DNA of 9,356 nucleotides. It comes from Nocardioidaceae bacterium (lineage in GTDB: Bacteria > Actinomycetota > Actinomycetes > Propionibacteriales > Nocardioidaceae). The stretch is from assembly GCA_025966335.1 (NCBI GenBank), contig JAICRS010000111.1, forward strand, positions 1 through 9,356. The letters run 5' to 3'. The notes beneath the pieces were generated by a model that saw only the letters and a program-made list of their open reading frames with translations, did no database searches and was not told the DNA's origin. Shown one piece after another: positions 1-7,900 of the stretch (positions are counted from its first letter, which is position 1; each line of letters opens with the position of its first letter). Made by a program: the position numbers and the translations under genes.

Positions 1-1088
<1,088 letters not shown>

Positions 1089-1162
1089 CGGGACATTCTG
1101 ACCGATCTGTCCGCCGAGTCACGCATCCTGTGCCGGTCGTCACCGACCCGTAACACGTCGTC

Positions 1163-1168
1163 TAGGCT
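1163..1168 (+). promoter_or_regulatory. Possible -10 box of the enoyl-CoA hydratase gene
   Basis: TAGGCT matches the actinobacterial TANNNT -10 pattern. It would place transcription start near 1175 and give a leader of about 30 bases carrying the AAGGAG ribosome site. No convincing -35 box is seen, and such hexamers are common by chance, so this is tentative. Confidence 0.35.
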
Positions 1169-1205
1169 CCGAGTGGTTCTGACGGCAAACGACAAGGAGT
1201 GCATC

Positions 1206-1985
1206 GTGGGCGAGTTCGTGAGGCTCGAGGTTGAGGACGGCGTCGGGACGATCCGGCTCGACCGGCCGAAGATGAACGCGCTGGACGCGGCGATGCAGGA
1301 GGAGATCCGGGCGGCTGCCCACGAGGCGGCCGGTCGTGAGGACGTCCGCGCGGTCGTGGTCTACGGCGGCGAGAAGGTGTTCGCGGCCGGCGCGGACATC
1401 AAGGAGATGGCCGCGATGTCCCACACCGACATGGTCAAGCGGTCCGGTGCCCTCCAGTCGTCATTCAGCTCGGTGGCGGCCATCCCGAAGCCCGTGGTCG
1501 CCGCGGTGACCGGTTACGCGCTCGGCGGCGGCTGTGAGCTGGCAATGTGCGCCGACTTCCGGATCGCCGCGGACAACGCCACGCTGGGCCAGCCGGAGAT
1601 CCTGCTGGGGATCATCCCCGGGGGCGGTGGCACCCAGCGGCTCGCCCGGCTGGTGGGTCCGGCCAAGGCCAAGGACATCGTCTTCTCCGGGCGGTTCGTG
1701 AAGGCCGACGAGGCGCTGCAGATCGGGTTGGTGGACCGCGTCGTACCCGCCGACTCCGTCTACGCCGAGGCGGTGGCGTGGGCCAAGCAGTTCACCGGCG
1801 CCGCGGCGTACGCGCTCCGGGCGGCCAAGGAGTCGGTCGACCGCGGCATCGAGGTGGACCTGGTGACCGGGCTGGAGATCGAGCGGCAGCAGTTCGCCGC
1901 GCTCTTCGCCACCGAGGACCGGACGGTCGGGATGCAGTCGTTCATCGAGAACGGCCCCGGGAAGGCACAGTTCACCGGCCACTGA
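1206..1985 (+). CDS. Enoyl-CoA hydratase/isomerase family protein (crotonase fold)
   Basis: A 259-residue crotonase, the usual length for single-domain enoyl-CoA hydratases, which add water to trans-2-enoyl-CoA in beta-oxidation. The oxyanion-hole segment FAAGADIKEM (59-68) and GYALGGGCELAMCADF (103-118) are present. Both glutamates of hydratases are there: E111 in GGGCEL and E131 in GQPEILLG, followed by IPGGGGTQRL (137-146). This supports a true hydratase over an isomerase-only paralogue. The start is GTG 1206, with AAGGAG at 1194-1199 (6-base spacing). The reading frame stays open upstream as far as base 9, but that stretch is only the antisense of glgX, so a much longer fusion is not real. 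The paralogue letter (echA-type) and substrate chain length cannot be told from sequence alone. Confidence 0.95.
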   Translation: MGEFVRLEVEDGVGTIRLDRPKMNALDAAMQEEIRAAAHEAAGREDVRAVVVYGGEKVFAAGADIKEMAAMSHTDMVKRSGALQSSFSSVAAIPKPVVAAVTGYALGGGCELAMCADFRIAADNATLGQPEILLGIIPGGGGTQRLARLVGPAKAKDIVFSGRFVKADEALQIGLVDRVVPADSVYAEAVAWAKQFTGAAAYALRAAKESVDRGIEVDLVTGLEIERQQFAALFATEDRTVGMQSFIENGPGKAQFTGH

Positions 1986-1992
1986 GGGCCGG
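1975..1992. terminator. Possible bidirectional hairpin terminator between convergent genes
   Basis: A perfect six-pair GC stem, CCGGCC (1975-1980) and GGCCGG (1987-1992), with a six-base loop that contains the hydratase stop codon. Only 18 bases separate the convergent hydratase and methyltransferase genes, so this is the only obvious candidate to separate their transcripts. No T-run follows on either side. Confidence 0.35.
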
Positions 1993-2003
1993 CGGGCGGA
2001 CCG

Positions 2004-3194
2004 TCACAGCTTCCGCAGGACGGCCAGCTCCCCGGCACCGAGGATCAGCGGCCGGTTGTAGGTCGCGCACAGCTCGTACCCGCGAGCCCGGAGCATCGAG
2101 ATGATCCGTGCCGAGGTGACCTGGTCCTTGACGCCGACCTCACGCTCGGCGGTGGCCAGTGGCTTGCCGTGGCGGGAGTTGAGCGAGACCACATAGCTCA
2201 CGCCGAGGGCGTTCACGGCGTCGAGGTAGTGCTCGACGACGTCGGGCTCCATCTCCTGGAAGGAGAACGAGTTCACGAACACGTCGAACGGGCCGGACAG
2301 GTCGCCGATCCGCCAGTTGGGCAGGCACGCGGAGGCGGGTACGTCGACCGGACCGGAGTCCGCGACCCGGTCGTCGAAGGTGAGCACCCGGTCGTCACCG
2401 AACAGGGTGCTCAGGTAGTAGGACGACACGGTCAGCAGGGGTGGGATGTCGAGGTCCACGTAACGGGCGTCCGGGTCCTGGCCCAGCACGATCTCGCCCA
2501 GTGACCCGAAGCCGCCGCCGAGCTCCAGGAACGATCGCGGAGGCGCGGTGACGTGACGGGACAGTGCCGCGAGGCAGAGCAGGTAGTTCAGGTGCGGCTT
2601 GCCCCATCGGGGGCCGTCCGGACCGGTGAGCGGATAACGCTGGACCGGTTGGCCCACCTCGCTCTCGCCCCTCGACTCGAGATCGAACGGCCACCTCTCC
2701 TGGTCCCAGGCCAGGCGGGCGGCATCGAAGTCGCGGCGCGCGTCCGGCAGACCGGAGAGCGCTTCACGCAGCCGGCCGCCCTTCAGTCCCGGTCGGATCC
2801 GGCGCCCGGCCTTGACCAGCTGCCTCGTCTCCGCCTCGCTGAGTCGTAGCCCATAGGTGGGGTAGAACCACGAGAAGGCCTCCGGCCACGACTTGAACCG
2901 GTCGAGGCCGCGGTTCTCCATGGCCTGGACGAGGCGGTCGACGCCGGGCGTCCAGAAGTTCGTCGGCCGGTAGATCGGCTCGCATCCGTCCAGGCCGGAA
3001 AGGGTGCGTTCGGTCAGCTTCTGCCAGCGGGGGTCCATCACCTGGCGGGGCGGCTCGGGTGTCGGCACCGGCCCCGCTGACTTCGCGGGCTGTGCGCTTG
3101 CGCGGGAACGTTCCCGAGCCCGGTGCGCGAGCTGCACGATCTTCGGTGGTACCCATTCCGCTAGCCTCTGGCCGCGCGACGGTTGGTTCGGCAT
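2004..3194 (-). CDS. Putative sugar O-methyltransferase, SAM-dependent
   Basis: A 396-residue Rossmann methyltransferase resembling the putative sugar O-methyltransferase (NanM-like) family, which acts on glycans or secondary-metabolite sugars. SAM motif I is FLELGGGFGSLGE (222-234). An acidic motif, DLDIPPLL (247-254), ends strand 2, and FDVFVNSFSFQEM (303-315) is the family's post-motif segment. Residues 1-50 are basic and Pro/Ala/Arg-rich with no signal peptide or membrane helix, so the enzyme is probably cytosolic. ATG 3194 has only GAGG two bases away as a ribosome site. A TANNNT box (TACGTT) seven bases upstream suggests a leaderless mRNA. An internal start at M53 is an alternative. There is no glycosyltransferase or sugar-nucleotide gene alongside to suggest a substrate. 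The fold is secure; the substrate class is moderate. Confidence 0.8.
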   Translation of the reverse strand: MPNQPSRGQRLAEWVPPKIVQLAHRARERSRASAQPAKSAGPVPTPEPPRQVMDPRWQKLTERTLSGLDGCEPIYRPTNFWTPGVDRLVQAMENRGLDRFKSWPEAFSWFYPTYGLRLSEAETRQLVKAGRRIRPGLKGGRLREALSGLPDARRDFDAARLAWDQERWPFDLESRGESEVGQPVQRYPLTGPDGPRWGKPHLNYLLCLAALSRHVTAPPRSFLELGGGFGSLGEIVLGQDPDARYVDLDIPPLLTVSSYYLSTLFGDDRVLTFDDRVADSGPVDVPASACLPNWRIGDLSGPFDVFVNSFSFQEMEPDVVEHYLDAVNALGVSYVVSLNSRHGKPLATAEREVGVKDQVTSARIISMLRARGYELCATYNRPLILGAGELAVLRKL

Positions 3195-3201
3195 GGCCTC
3201 G

Positions 3202-3207
3202 AACGTA
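3202..3207 (-). promoter_or_regulatory. Possible -10 box of the methyltransferase gene (leaderless start)
   Basis: TACGTT on the minus strand ends seven bases before the ATG at 3194. In a TANNNT promoter this puts transcription start on or next to the A of the start codon. No -35 match is seen. Confidence 0.35.
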
Positions 3208-3237
3208 GCAGCGACCGACGTACGGGCCGGCTTCGGC

Positions 3238-3243
3238 TATCGT
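3238..3243 (+). promoter_or_regulatory. Possible -10 box of the small membrane protein gene
   Basis: TATCGT fits TANNNT and would start transcription near 3250, about 22 bases before the chosen GTG at 3272. If real, it rules out the upstream in-frame GTG at 3242, which lies inside the box. It is divergent from the methyltransferase promoter. Confidence 0.35.
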
Positions 3244-3271
3244 GCGGGTACCGAAGGAGTGGGAGATCTCA

Positions 3272-3685
3272 GTGAGTGACACGAGCAAGGGCACCGAGAG
3301 GTCCACGACCGACGACGCGGACGCCTCGGGCAAGGAGTCGGAGAAGCGGCGCCGGCGGCGGCCCTCCGGTGCCACCGTGCGCGCCGGCTCCAACGCCGTG
3401 CGCAGCCGGCTGGCGTCCGTGGTCTGGCTGATCGCCGTGATCTGTGCGCTGTTCCTCGCGGTCGGCGCCCTGCTCATCGCGCTGAACGCGAACGAGGACA
3501 ACAGCATCTTCGACTTCGTGATCAGCGGTGCGGACTTCCTGGACGGTCCGCTGAGCCGCACCGACGGCCTGTTCACGTTCGAGGGCAAGGACGCCGCGAC
3601 CAAGGGGGCGCTGGTCAACTGGGGGATCGCCGCCGTGGTGTACCTGGTGATCGGCAAGATCCTCGACCGCATCATCCGCCCGTGA
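3272..3685 (+). CDS. Small two-helix membrane protein, function unknown
   Basis: I do not recognise a family. The 137-residue product has a hydrophilic, charged N-terminus (1-48) with a run of basic residues (KRRRRR, 25-30). A long hydrophobic helix follows (about 49-71, SVVWLIAVICALFLAVGALL), then a polar loop rich in Asp/Phe/Gly (72-112), and a second helix (about 113-131, ALVNWGIAAVVYLVIG) ending in KILDRIIRP. The basic N-terminus predicts both ends inside and the loop outside. Start GTG 3272 is preferred because GGGAGA lies at 3261-3266 at good spacing. The in-frame GTG at 3242 would add ten residues but lies upstream of the GAAGGAG/GGGAGA sites and within a likely -10 box. It precedes etfBA on the same strand by 159 bases, with a possible promoter between, so co-transcription is uncertain. 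Confidence 0.8.
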   Translation: MSDTSKGTERSTTDDADASGKESEKRRRRRPSGATVRAGSNAVRSRLASVVWLIAVICALFLAVGALLIALNANEDNSIFDFVISGADFLDGPLSRTDGLFTFEGKDAATKGALVNWGIAAVVYLVIGKILDRIIRP

Positions 3686-3688
3686 ACT

Positions 3689-3716
3689 GCGGTTCGTGAC
3701 CTGCTCGACAGGCCGC
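3689..3716 (+). terminator. Weak bulged hairpin after the small membrane protein gene
   Basis: GCGG (3689-3692) pairs with CCGC (3713-3716), and CCTG (3700-3703) with CAGG (3709-3712), around a five-base loop and a seven-base one-sided bulge. It starts three bases after the stop codon. There is no T-run, so termination is uncertain. Confidence 0.25.
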
Positions 3717-3771
3717 CTCGCGTGTGACTGAACCCACCCGCCCACGTGTTTCCCTGCCAACTGGGCGCTAG

Positions 3772-3777
3772 TAGCCT
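3772..3777 (+). promoter_or_regulatory. Possible -10 box of etfBA
   Basis: TAGCCT, embedded in GCTAGTAGCCT, matches TANNNT. It would give transcription start near 3784 and a leader of about 60 bases before etfB. No good -35 is visible. Confidence 0.35.
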
Positions 3778-3816
3778 CAGGGATCAGCGCGAGACCAGGC
3801 CGCGAACCGAGTGCAC

Positions 3817-3844
3817 AGGAGGGGCCCTGAGGGCCGAGACCGCC
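3817..3844 (+). promoter_or_regulatory. Split ribosome-binding site of etfB with intervening hairpin
   Basis: AGGAGG (3817-3822) is the strongest Shine-Dalgarno near this start but lies 22 bases upstream of the ATG. Immediately after it, GGCCC (3823-3827) and GGGCC (3831-3835) form a five-pair GC stem closed by a UGA triloop. Nine bases (3836-3844) then lead to the ATG. If the hairpin folds, the effective spacing becomes about nine bases, which is normal. A weaker GAGGG (3830-3834) is the alternative ribosome site and overlaps the stem. Confidence 0.5.
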
Positions 3845-4630
3845 ATGAACATTGTCGTGTGTGTGAAGTACGTGCCGGACGCTACCGCTGACCGGCACTT
3901 CGAGGATGACAACACCGTGGACCGCGTCGGAGTGGACGGCTTGCTGTCCGAGCTCGACGAGTACGCCGTGGAGCAGGCCCTCCAGGTGAAGGAGAAGTTC
4001 GCCGAGGACAGCGAGGTGACCGTGCTCACCGTCGGTCCGGAGCAGGCGTCGGACGCGATCCGCAAGGGGCTGCAGATGGGCGCTGACAAGGCCGTGCACG
4101 TGGTCGACGACGCGATTGCCGGTTCGGACGCGGTCGCGACGTCGCTGGTGCTGGCCGAGGCGATCAAGAAGATCCCGCACGACCTGGTCGTGTGTGGGAT
4201 GGCTTCCACGGACGGGTCGATGGGTGTGGTGCCGGCGATGCTGGCCGAGCGGCTGGGTGTGCCGGCGGTGACGCTGGGGTCGAAGGTCGACATGTCGGGC
4301 GACAAGCTCCGGATCCGTCGCGACGGCGACACGGCGACCGAGATCATCGAGGGAACGCTGCCGCTGGTGATGAGCGTGACCGACCAGTCCGGTGAGGCGC
4401 GCTACCCGTCGTTCAAGGGGATCATGGCGGCGAAGAAGAAGCCGGTGGAGACCTGGTCGCTGGCCGACCTGGGTGTCGATGCCGGCCAGGTGGGCCTGTC
4501 AGTGGCGTGGTCGCAGGTGGAGGACACGACGCCGCGTCCGCCGCGTACCGCCGGCGAGATCGTCACCGACGAGGGCGGTTCGGGCGCCACCGCGCTGGTG
4601 GAGTTCCTCGCCTCGAAGAAGTTCGTCTGA
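3845..4630 (+). CDS. etfB: Electron transfer flavoprotein, beta subunit
   Basis: This is the 261-residue small subunit of the ETF heterodimer, which carries electrons from acyl-CoA dehydrogenases to ETF:quinone oxidoreductase. The N-terminus MNIVVCVKYVPD is the conserved start of the family and fixes ATG 3845, even though the frame remains open further upstream. DLVVCGMASTDGSMGVVP (113-130) is the nucleotide-binding region typical of actinobacterial beta subunits, where AMP is bound. LRIRRDGDTATEIIEGTLPL (155-174) and YPSFKGIMAAKKKP (187-200) are the conserved C-terminal region that contacts the alpha subunit and partner dehydrogenases. The length is normal. etfA follows after 28 bases, clearly in one operon. 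An in-frame CTG at 3827 is not needed as a start. Confidence 0.97.
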   Translation: MNIVVCVKYVPDATADRHFEDDNTVDRVGVDGLLSELDEYAVEQALQVKEKFAEDSEVTVLTVGPEQASDAIRKGLQMGADKAVHVVDDAIAGSDAVATSLVLAEAIKKIPHDLVVCGMASTDGSMGVVPAMLAERLGVPAVTLGSKVDMSGDKLRIRRDGDTATEIIEGTLPLVMSVTDQSGEARYPSFKGIMAAKKKPVETWSLADLGVDAGQVGLSVAWSQVEDTTPRPPRTAGEIVTDEGGSGATALVEFLASKKFV

Positions 4631-4658
4631 GCGCCTCGACAGTCTGGAGACATGAGTT

Positions 4659-5615
4659 ATGAGTGAAGTTCTGGTTCTGGTCGACCATGTCGACGGTTCG
4701 GTCAGCAAGCCCACCACCGAGCTGCTCACGATCGCCCGCCGGCTCGGCGAGCCGTCCGCGGTGTTCATCGGCGGCAACGCCGATGCGGCCGGTGAGGTGT
4801 TGAAGAAGTTCGGTGCGGAGAAGATCTACATCGTGTCCGCAGCCGACGACTCCGTTTTCACCGACTACCTGGTCGCCCCGAAGGCCGAGGTGCTGGCGCA
4901 GCTGGTCGAGAAGACCCAGCCGGCCGCGGTGCTGCTGGTCTCCGGTGGTGAGGGCAAGGAGATCGCCGGTCGGCTGGCGGTCAAGACCGACTCCGGCCTG
5001 ATCACCGACGCCGTCGATGTCACCGAGGGCCCGACCACCACGCAGAGCGTGTTCGCCGGCAACTACACGGTGACCGCGAAGGTCACCAAGGGCACCCCGA
5101 TCATCACCGTGAAGCCGAACTCCGCGACGCCGGAGGAGACGGCCGGTGCCGGTGCGACGGAGAACGTCGAGGTGACGATCTCCGAAGGTGCGAAGAGCGC
5201 CCGGATCATCTCGTCGAAGCCGCGTGAGGCCTCGGGCCGCCCGGACCTGACCGAGGCCGCGATCGTGGTCTCCGGTGGTCGCGGGACCGGCGGCAACTTC
5301 GAGCCAGTCGAGCAGTTCGCCGACTCCCTCGGCGCAGCGGTCGGTGCTTCGCGCGCCGCCGTCGACTCGGGGTGGTACCCGCACAGCTTCCAGGTGGGCC
5401 AGACCGGCAAGACGGTCTCCCCGCAGCTGTACGTCGCAGCCGGCATCTCCGGTGCGATCCAGCACCGGGCCGGCATGCAGACATCGAAGACCATCGTCGC
5501 GATCAACAAGGACGAGGAAGCACCGCTGTTCGAGCTGGTCGACTTCGGTGTCGTCGGCGACCTGCACGCCGTGCTTCCGGCGGCCACGGAGGCCGTCAAG
5601 AAGCGCAAGGGCTGA
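4659..5615 (+). CDS. etfA: Electron transfer flavoprotein, alpha subunit
   Basis: This is the 318-residue FAD-binding subunit of ETF. Domain I (1-185) begins MSEVLVLVDHVDG. The C-terminal FAD domain has VSGGRGTGG (204-212), SRAAVDSGWYP (231-241), VGQTGKTVSPQLYVAAGISG (246-265) and IQHRAGM (267-273), then IVAINKD (279-285) and FGVVGDL (296-302). Together these make the full ETF-alpha signature. All the stretches expected to hold FAD are intact, and the length is normal for a bacterial protein. ATG 4659 is preceded by GGAGA (4646-4650) at eight bases. Another ATG at 4652 opens only a four-codon frame and is not the start. It is coupled to etfB, and a strong terminator follows the stop. Confidence 0.97.
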   Translation: MSEVLVLVDHVDGSVSKPTTELLTIARRLGEPSAVFIGGNADAAGEVLKKFGAEKIYIVSAADDSVFTDYLVAPKAEVLAQLVEKTQPAAVLLVSGGEGKEIAGRLAVKTDSGLITDAVDVTEGPTTTQSVFAGNYTVTAKVTKGTPIITVKPNSATPEETAGAGATENVEVTISEGAKSARIISSKPREASGRPDLTEAAIVVSGGRGTGGNFEPVEQFADSLGAAVGASRAAVDSGWYPHSFQVGQTGKTVSPQLYVAAGISGAIQHRAGMQTSKTIVAINKDEEAPLFELVDFGVVGDLHAVLPAATEAVKKRKG

Positions 5616-5631
5616 GCACTCGTAGCCTGAG

Positions 5632-5673
5632 GAGCCCCCGCCGCCACGCCTCCGCGCCTGGCGTCGGGGGCTC
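5632..5673. terminator. Strong two-part hairpin terminator after etfA
   Basis: GAGCCCCCG (5632-5640) pairs perfectly with CGGGGGCTC (5665-5673). Inside, ACGCC (5646-5650) pairs with GGCGT (5660-5664) around a nine-base loop, leaving a five-base bulge. It begins 17 bases after the etfA stop and ends nine bases before the convergent regulator stop, so it can serve both transcripts. The 3' side is only mildly T-rich, as is common in high-GC bacteria. Confidence 0.85.
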
Positions 5674-5681
5674 TGTCGTGT

Positions 5682-6359
5682 TCAGCGTCCGGCGTTCAAC
5701 CAGCCGGCCTTCGTGGCGCGGGCGACCGCCTCGAGCTGCGAGCTGACGCCCAGCTTCAGCAGCACGCCGCGAACCTGGCTGCGCACCGTCGCCTCCGAGA
5801 CGAACCAGTCCTCGGCGATGCAGGCGACCGACCTGCCGTCAGCGAGCGCATGCAGGACCTGTTGCTCCCGAGAGGTGAGCCGGTCGAACGGCTCACGCGC
5901 GGCTCGTTCGTGCTCACGCGCGCACCGCAGCTCGTTGACGAGATGCTGTCGTTGCTCGAGGGGTGTCACCTGCTCGCCACGGGCGAGCCTCAGGACGCTG
6001 TCCAGGAGGCTGTCGAAAGGATCCGCCTTCGACAGGTAGCCGACCGCCCCGTGCTCCACCGCGCAGGCGAGCCGGCGCCAGTCCTTGACGGCACTCACGA
6101 CCAGGACCTGCACGCCCAGGTCGGTCAGTGGTCGAATCAGCGTGGTGCCGTCACCGATCTCGCCACCGAGCTCGAGATCGACCAGGGCCAGGTCCGGCGG
6201 GTCCGCACCGACGGCGCGGAGGAGCTCTTCCCTGCTGGTGAGGTCGGCGATCCGGACCTGCATCGCCTCGGCCCTCAGCGCCATGCCGAGGCTCTGTGCG
6301 AGCAGGCTGTGATCCTCGACCAGCAGGATGTTCGCGGTGAGCGTCGCCTGAACGGTCAT
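5682..6359 (-). CDS. NarL/FixJ-family response regulator
   Basis: A 225-residue two-domain transcription regulator. The receiver domain (about 10-125) has the acidic pair E15/D16 in LLVEDH, the phosphoacceptor D61 in LALVDLELGG, S89 in VLVVSAV and the conserved lysine K111 in GYLSKADP, so it should be phosphorylatable. The C-terminal LuxR-type helix-turn-helix (about 159-217) begins LTSREQQVLHALADG and contains SEATVRSQVRGVLLKLGV, with a normal recognition helix. ATG 6359 overlaps the TGA of the kinase gene (ATGA), showing translational coupling and a cognate pair. The frame extends further upstream, but that is only the kinase in another frame. A near-perfect inverted repeat lies 23-46 bases before the start. 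The target genes are unknown. The adjacent RTX protein gene or the kinase promoter are candidates. Confidence 0.93.
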   Translation of the reverse strand: MTVQATLTANILLVEDHSLLAQSLGMALRAEAMQVRIADLTSREELLRAVGADPPDLALVDLELGGEIGDGTTLIRPLTDLGVQVLVVSAVKDWRRLACAVEHGAVGYLSKADPFDSLLDSVLRLARGEQVTPLEQRQHLVNELRCAREHERAAREPFDRLTSREQQVLHALADGRSVACIAEDWFVSEATVRSQVRGVLLKLGVSSQLEAVARATKAGWLNAGR

Positions 6360-7900
6360 CCCGGCACGTCCACCCGCTGCTGGACCGTCGACACGTCGAC
6401 GGGCCGTCGTTGCTGGGGGAGCAGCATCCGACTTGGCGCCGGCCCGGGAACAGCCGCCCGTAGCGAGAGCACGAAGACCGCGCCCTCGCCCCTTCCCGGT
6501 CGCACCTCCAGGTCGCCGTCCTGATGCCGCATCAGGGTGCGGGCGACGTGGAGGCCGAGACCAGAGCCGCTGCTGCTCCGACCGCGAACACCGCGTGAGA
6601 ACAGGACGTCTCCGAGTTGAGCGGGAACGCCGGGGCCGGAGTCCTTGACGTGGATCTCGACGCGGTGCGCGAGGTCCTTCAGCTGCACGGTGACGGTCCC
6701 GCCCGGGGCGTGGTGCTCGGCGTTCACGAGGAGGTTCTGGAGCGCGGTTGCCAGGTCGCCGGGGTGGCCGAGTGCCCGACACGGGACCGACTCCAGGCGT
6801 ACGTCGAGGCCGGTGGCACGTCGTGCGTCGACGACCGGTCGCACCACCTCGAGCAGGTCGAACTCCACCGGGTCATCGCGGTCCGACCGGACGATGAGGT
6901 GCTCCAGGTGCCCCACCTCACCCAGGACGGCGGACCGCAGCCGGTCCGCTGTCGCGGCATCCAGCTGCTCGTCGTACCTCTGCAAGGTGAGGAGTGCGGC
7001 GCGCAGACCGGTAATCGCGTTTCGCGCATCGTGGGTGAGCTCCTCACGCCAGGCGTCCTGGGCGGAGAGTGCCTCTTCGGTGCGAACGAGCGCCTCCTGC
7101 ACCGCCGCGATCCGGTGCTGCTCCTGGTTGGTTGCCTCGAACAGGTCCCCGAGTGCGCAACGCAGCGCGATGCCTCCGACCGCCGCGCTCAGGGCTGCCG
7201 CTCCCAGCTCCCACGGAACGAGGTGGAAGACCGCCGCAGCTCGGAGCGTCTCGACGGACGCCAGCGTGGCCAGCAACGGCGCGAGGCTTGCAGCCCATGG
7301 CTCATGCCTGCCGCGCAGGCCCGCGACCGCTGCGGCGGCCAGCCAGGCCACTCCCATGGCGAGCTCGAGGAGGACGTGCGCATGAACGGTCAGGTTGACG
7401 CTGTCGTGTGCCCAGCGACTGTCGACCAGCAGGGCGCCGAAGCAGACGAGCGCCGCCCCCATCCCGACGGCGAGCATCACGCCGGGGCGGAGCTCGTCGG
7501 CGGCCTCGCGTCCGCGAAGTGCGAGCGCGATGAACGTCAGCGCGACCATGGTCGTGATCAGCCGGCTGAGCGGGCTGAGGCTGACCGCCGATCCGCTGGT
7601 GTGGAGAAGCACAGCCACGTTGGACAGCGGAAAGGTCAGCCCGCCGAAGACGATCCAGGCGACCCCGAGCAGAGCGTTGTGCCGCTCGTGACTCATCCGC
7701 CACCGCGAGATCCGAAGCAGTCCCGCTCCGCAGAACGCCGTTGCCGCGAGGATCCGCAGGGTGTCCGCGAAGTTCTCGACACGAGTCGTCCGCACGTTCT
7801 CGAGATCGAGCCAGATCGCCAGCGTGGTGCAGACGAGCACCGACGCCGCGGCCGCCAGGGTCAGTTTGTTGATTGCGCTCAGTCGAACGTTGCTCGGCAC
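6356..7900 (-). CDS. Membrane sensor histidine kinase
   Basis: A 514-residue sensor kinase. The N-terminal half (about 8-250) is hydrophobic with roughly seven or eight membrane helices and short loops and no PAS, HAMP or large outer domain, so the signal is likely sensed in or at the membrane. A helical linker follows (about 252-285). The phosphoacceptor region is ELTHDARNAITGLRAAL (287-303) with H290 in an HDxxN motif. The ATPase domain has the N-box LQNLLVNAEHHAPGG (387-401), G1 VKDSGPGVP (418-426), an F-box-like VLFSRG (432-437) and G2 SGSGLGLHVARTLM (444-457). All motifs look intact. A 30-residue tail follows the ATPase. The start chosen is GTG 7900, with GGGGAG seven bases upstream. In-frame starts at 7915 and 7990 lack ribosome sites. 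It is coupled to the response regulator by a four-base overlap. Confidence 0.92.
   Translation of the reverse strand: MPSNVRLSAINKLTLAAAASVLVCTTLAIWLDLENVRTTRVENFADTLRILAATAFCGAGLLRISRWRMSHERHNALLGVAWIVFGGLTFPLSNVAVLLHTSGSAVSLSPLSRLITTMVALTFIALALRGREAADELRPGVMLAVGMGAALVCFGALLVDSRWAHDSVNLTVHAHVLLELAMGVAWLAAAAVAGLRGRHEPWAASLAPLLATLASVETLRAAAVFHLVPWELGAAALSAAVGGIALRCALGDLFEATNQEQHRIAAVQEALVRTEEALSAQDAWREELTHDARNAITGLRAALLTLQRYDEQLDAATADRLRSAVLGEVGHLEHLIVRSDRDDPVEFDLLEVVRPVVDARRATGLDVRLESVPCRALGHPGDLATALQNLLVNAEHHAPGGTVTVQLKDLAHRVEIHVKDSGPGVPAQLGDVLFSRGVRGRSSSGSGLGLHVARTLMRHQDGDLEVRPGRGEGAVFVLSLRAAVPGPAPSRMLLPQQRRPVDVSTVQQRVDVPG
6382..6405 (-). repeat. Inverted repeat just upstream of the response regulator start
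   Basis: CCGTCGAC (6385-6392) and GTCGACGG (6395-6402) are perfect arms around a two-base centre. After one mismatch, two more GC pairs (6382-6383 with 6404-6405) extend the stem. It lies in the unconserved tail coding region of the kinase, 23-46 bases before the regulator ATG. It could be an mRNA hairpin or a DNA-binding site. Confidence 0.6.

Noticed and set aside
3103..3116. Perfect 14-base palindrome CGGGAACGTTCCCG
   Set aside because: It lies inside the methyltransferase coding region (ARERSRA), far from the start and without a second copy. An operator role cannot be supported.
3242..3271. Upstream GTG start for the small membrane protein
   Set aside because: It overlaps a likely -10 box and precedes the ribosome-binding sequences, so GTG 3272 is preferred.
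4652..4666. Four-codon open frame ATG-AGT-TAT-GAG-TGA overlapping the etfA start
   Set aside because: It is only two bases from GGAGA, too close to be initiated. The etfA ATG at 4659 has better spacing and the conserved N-terminus.
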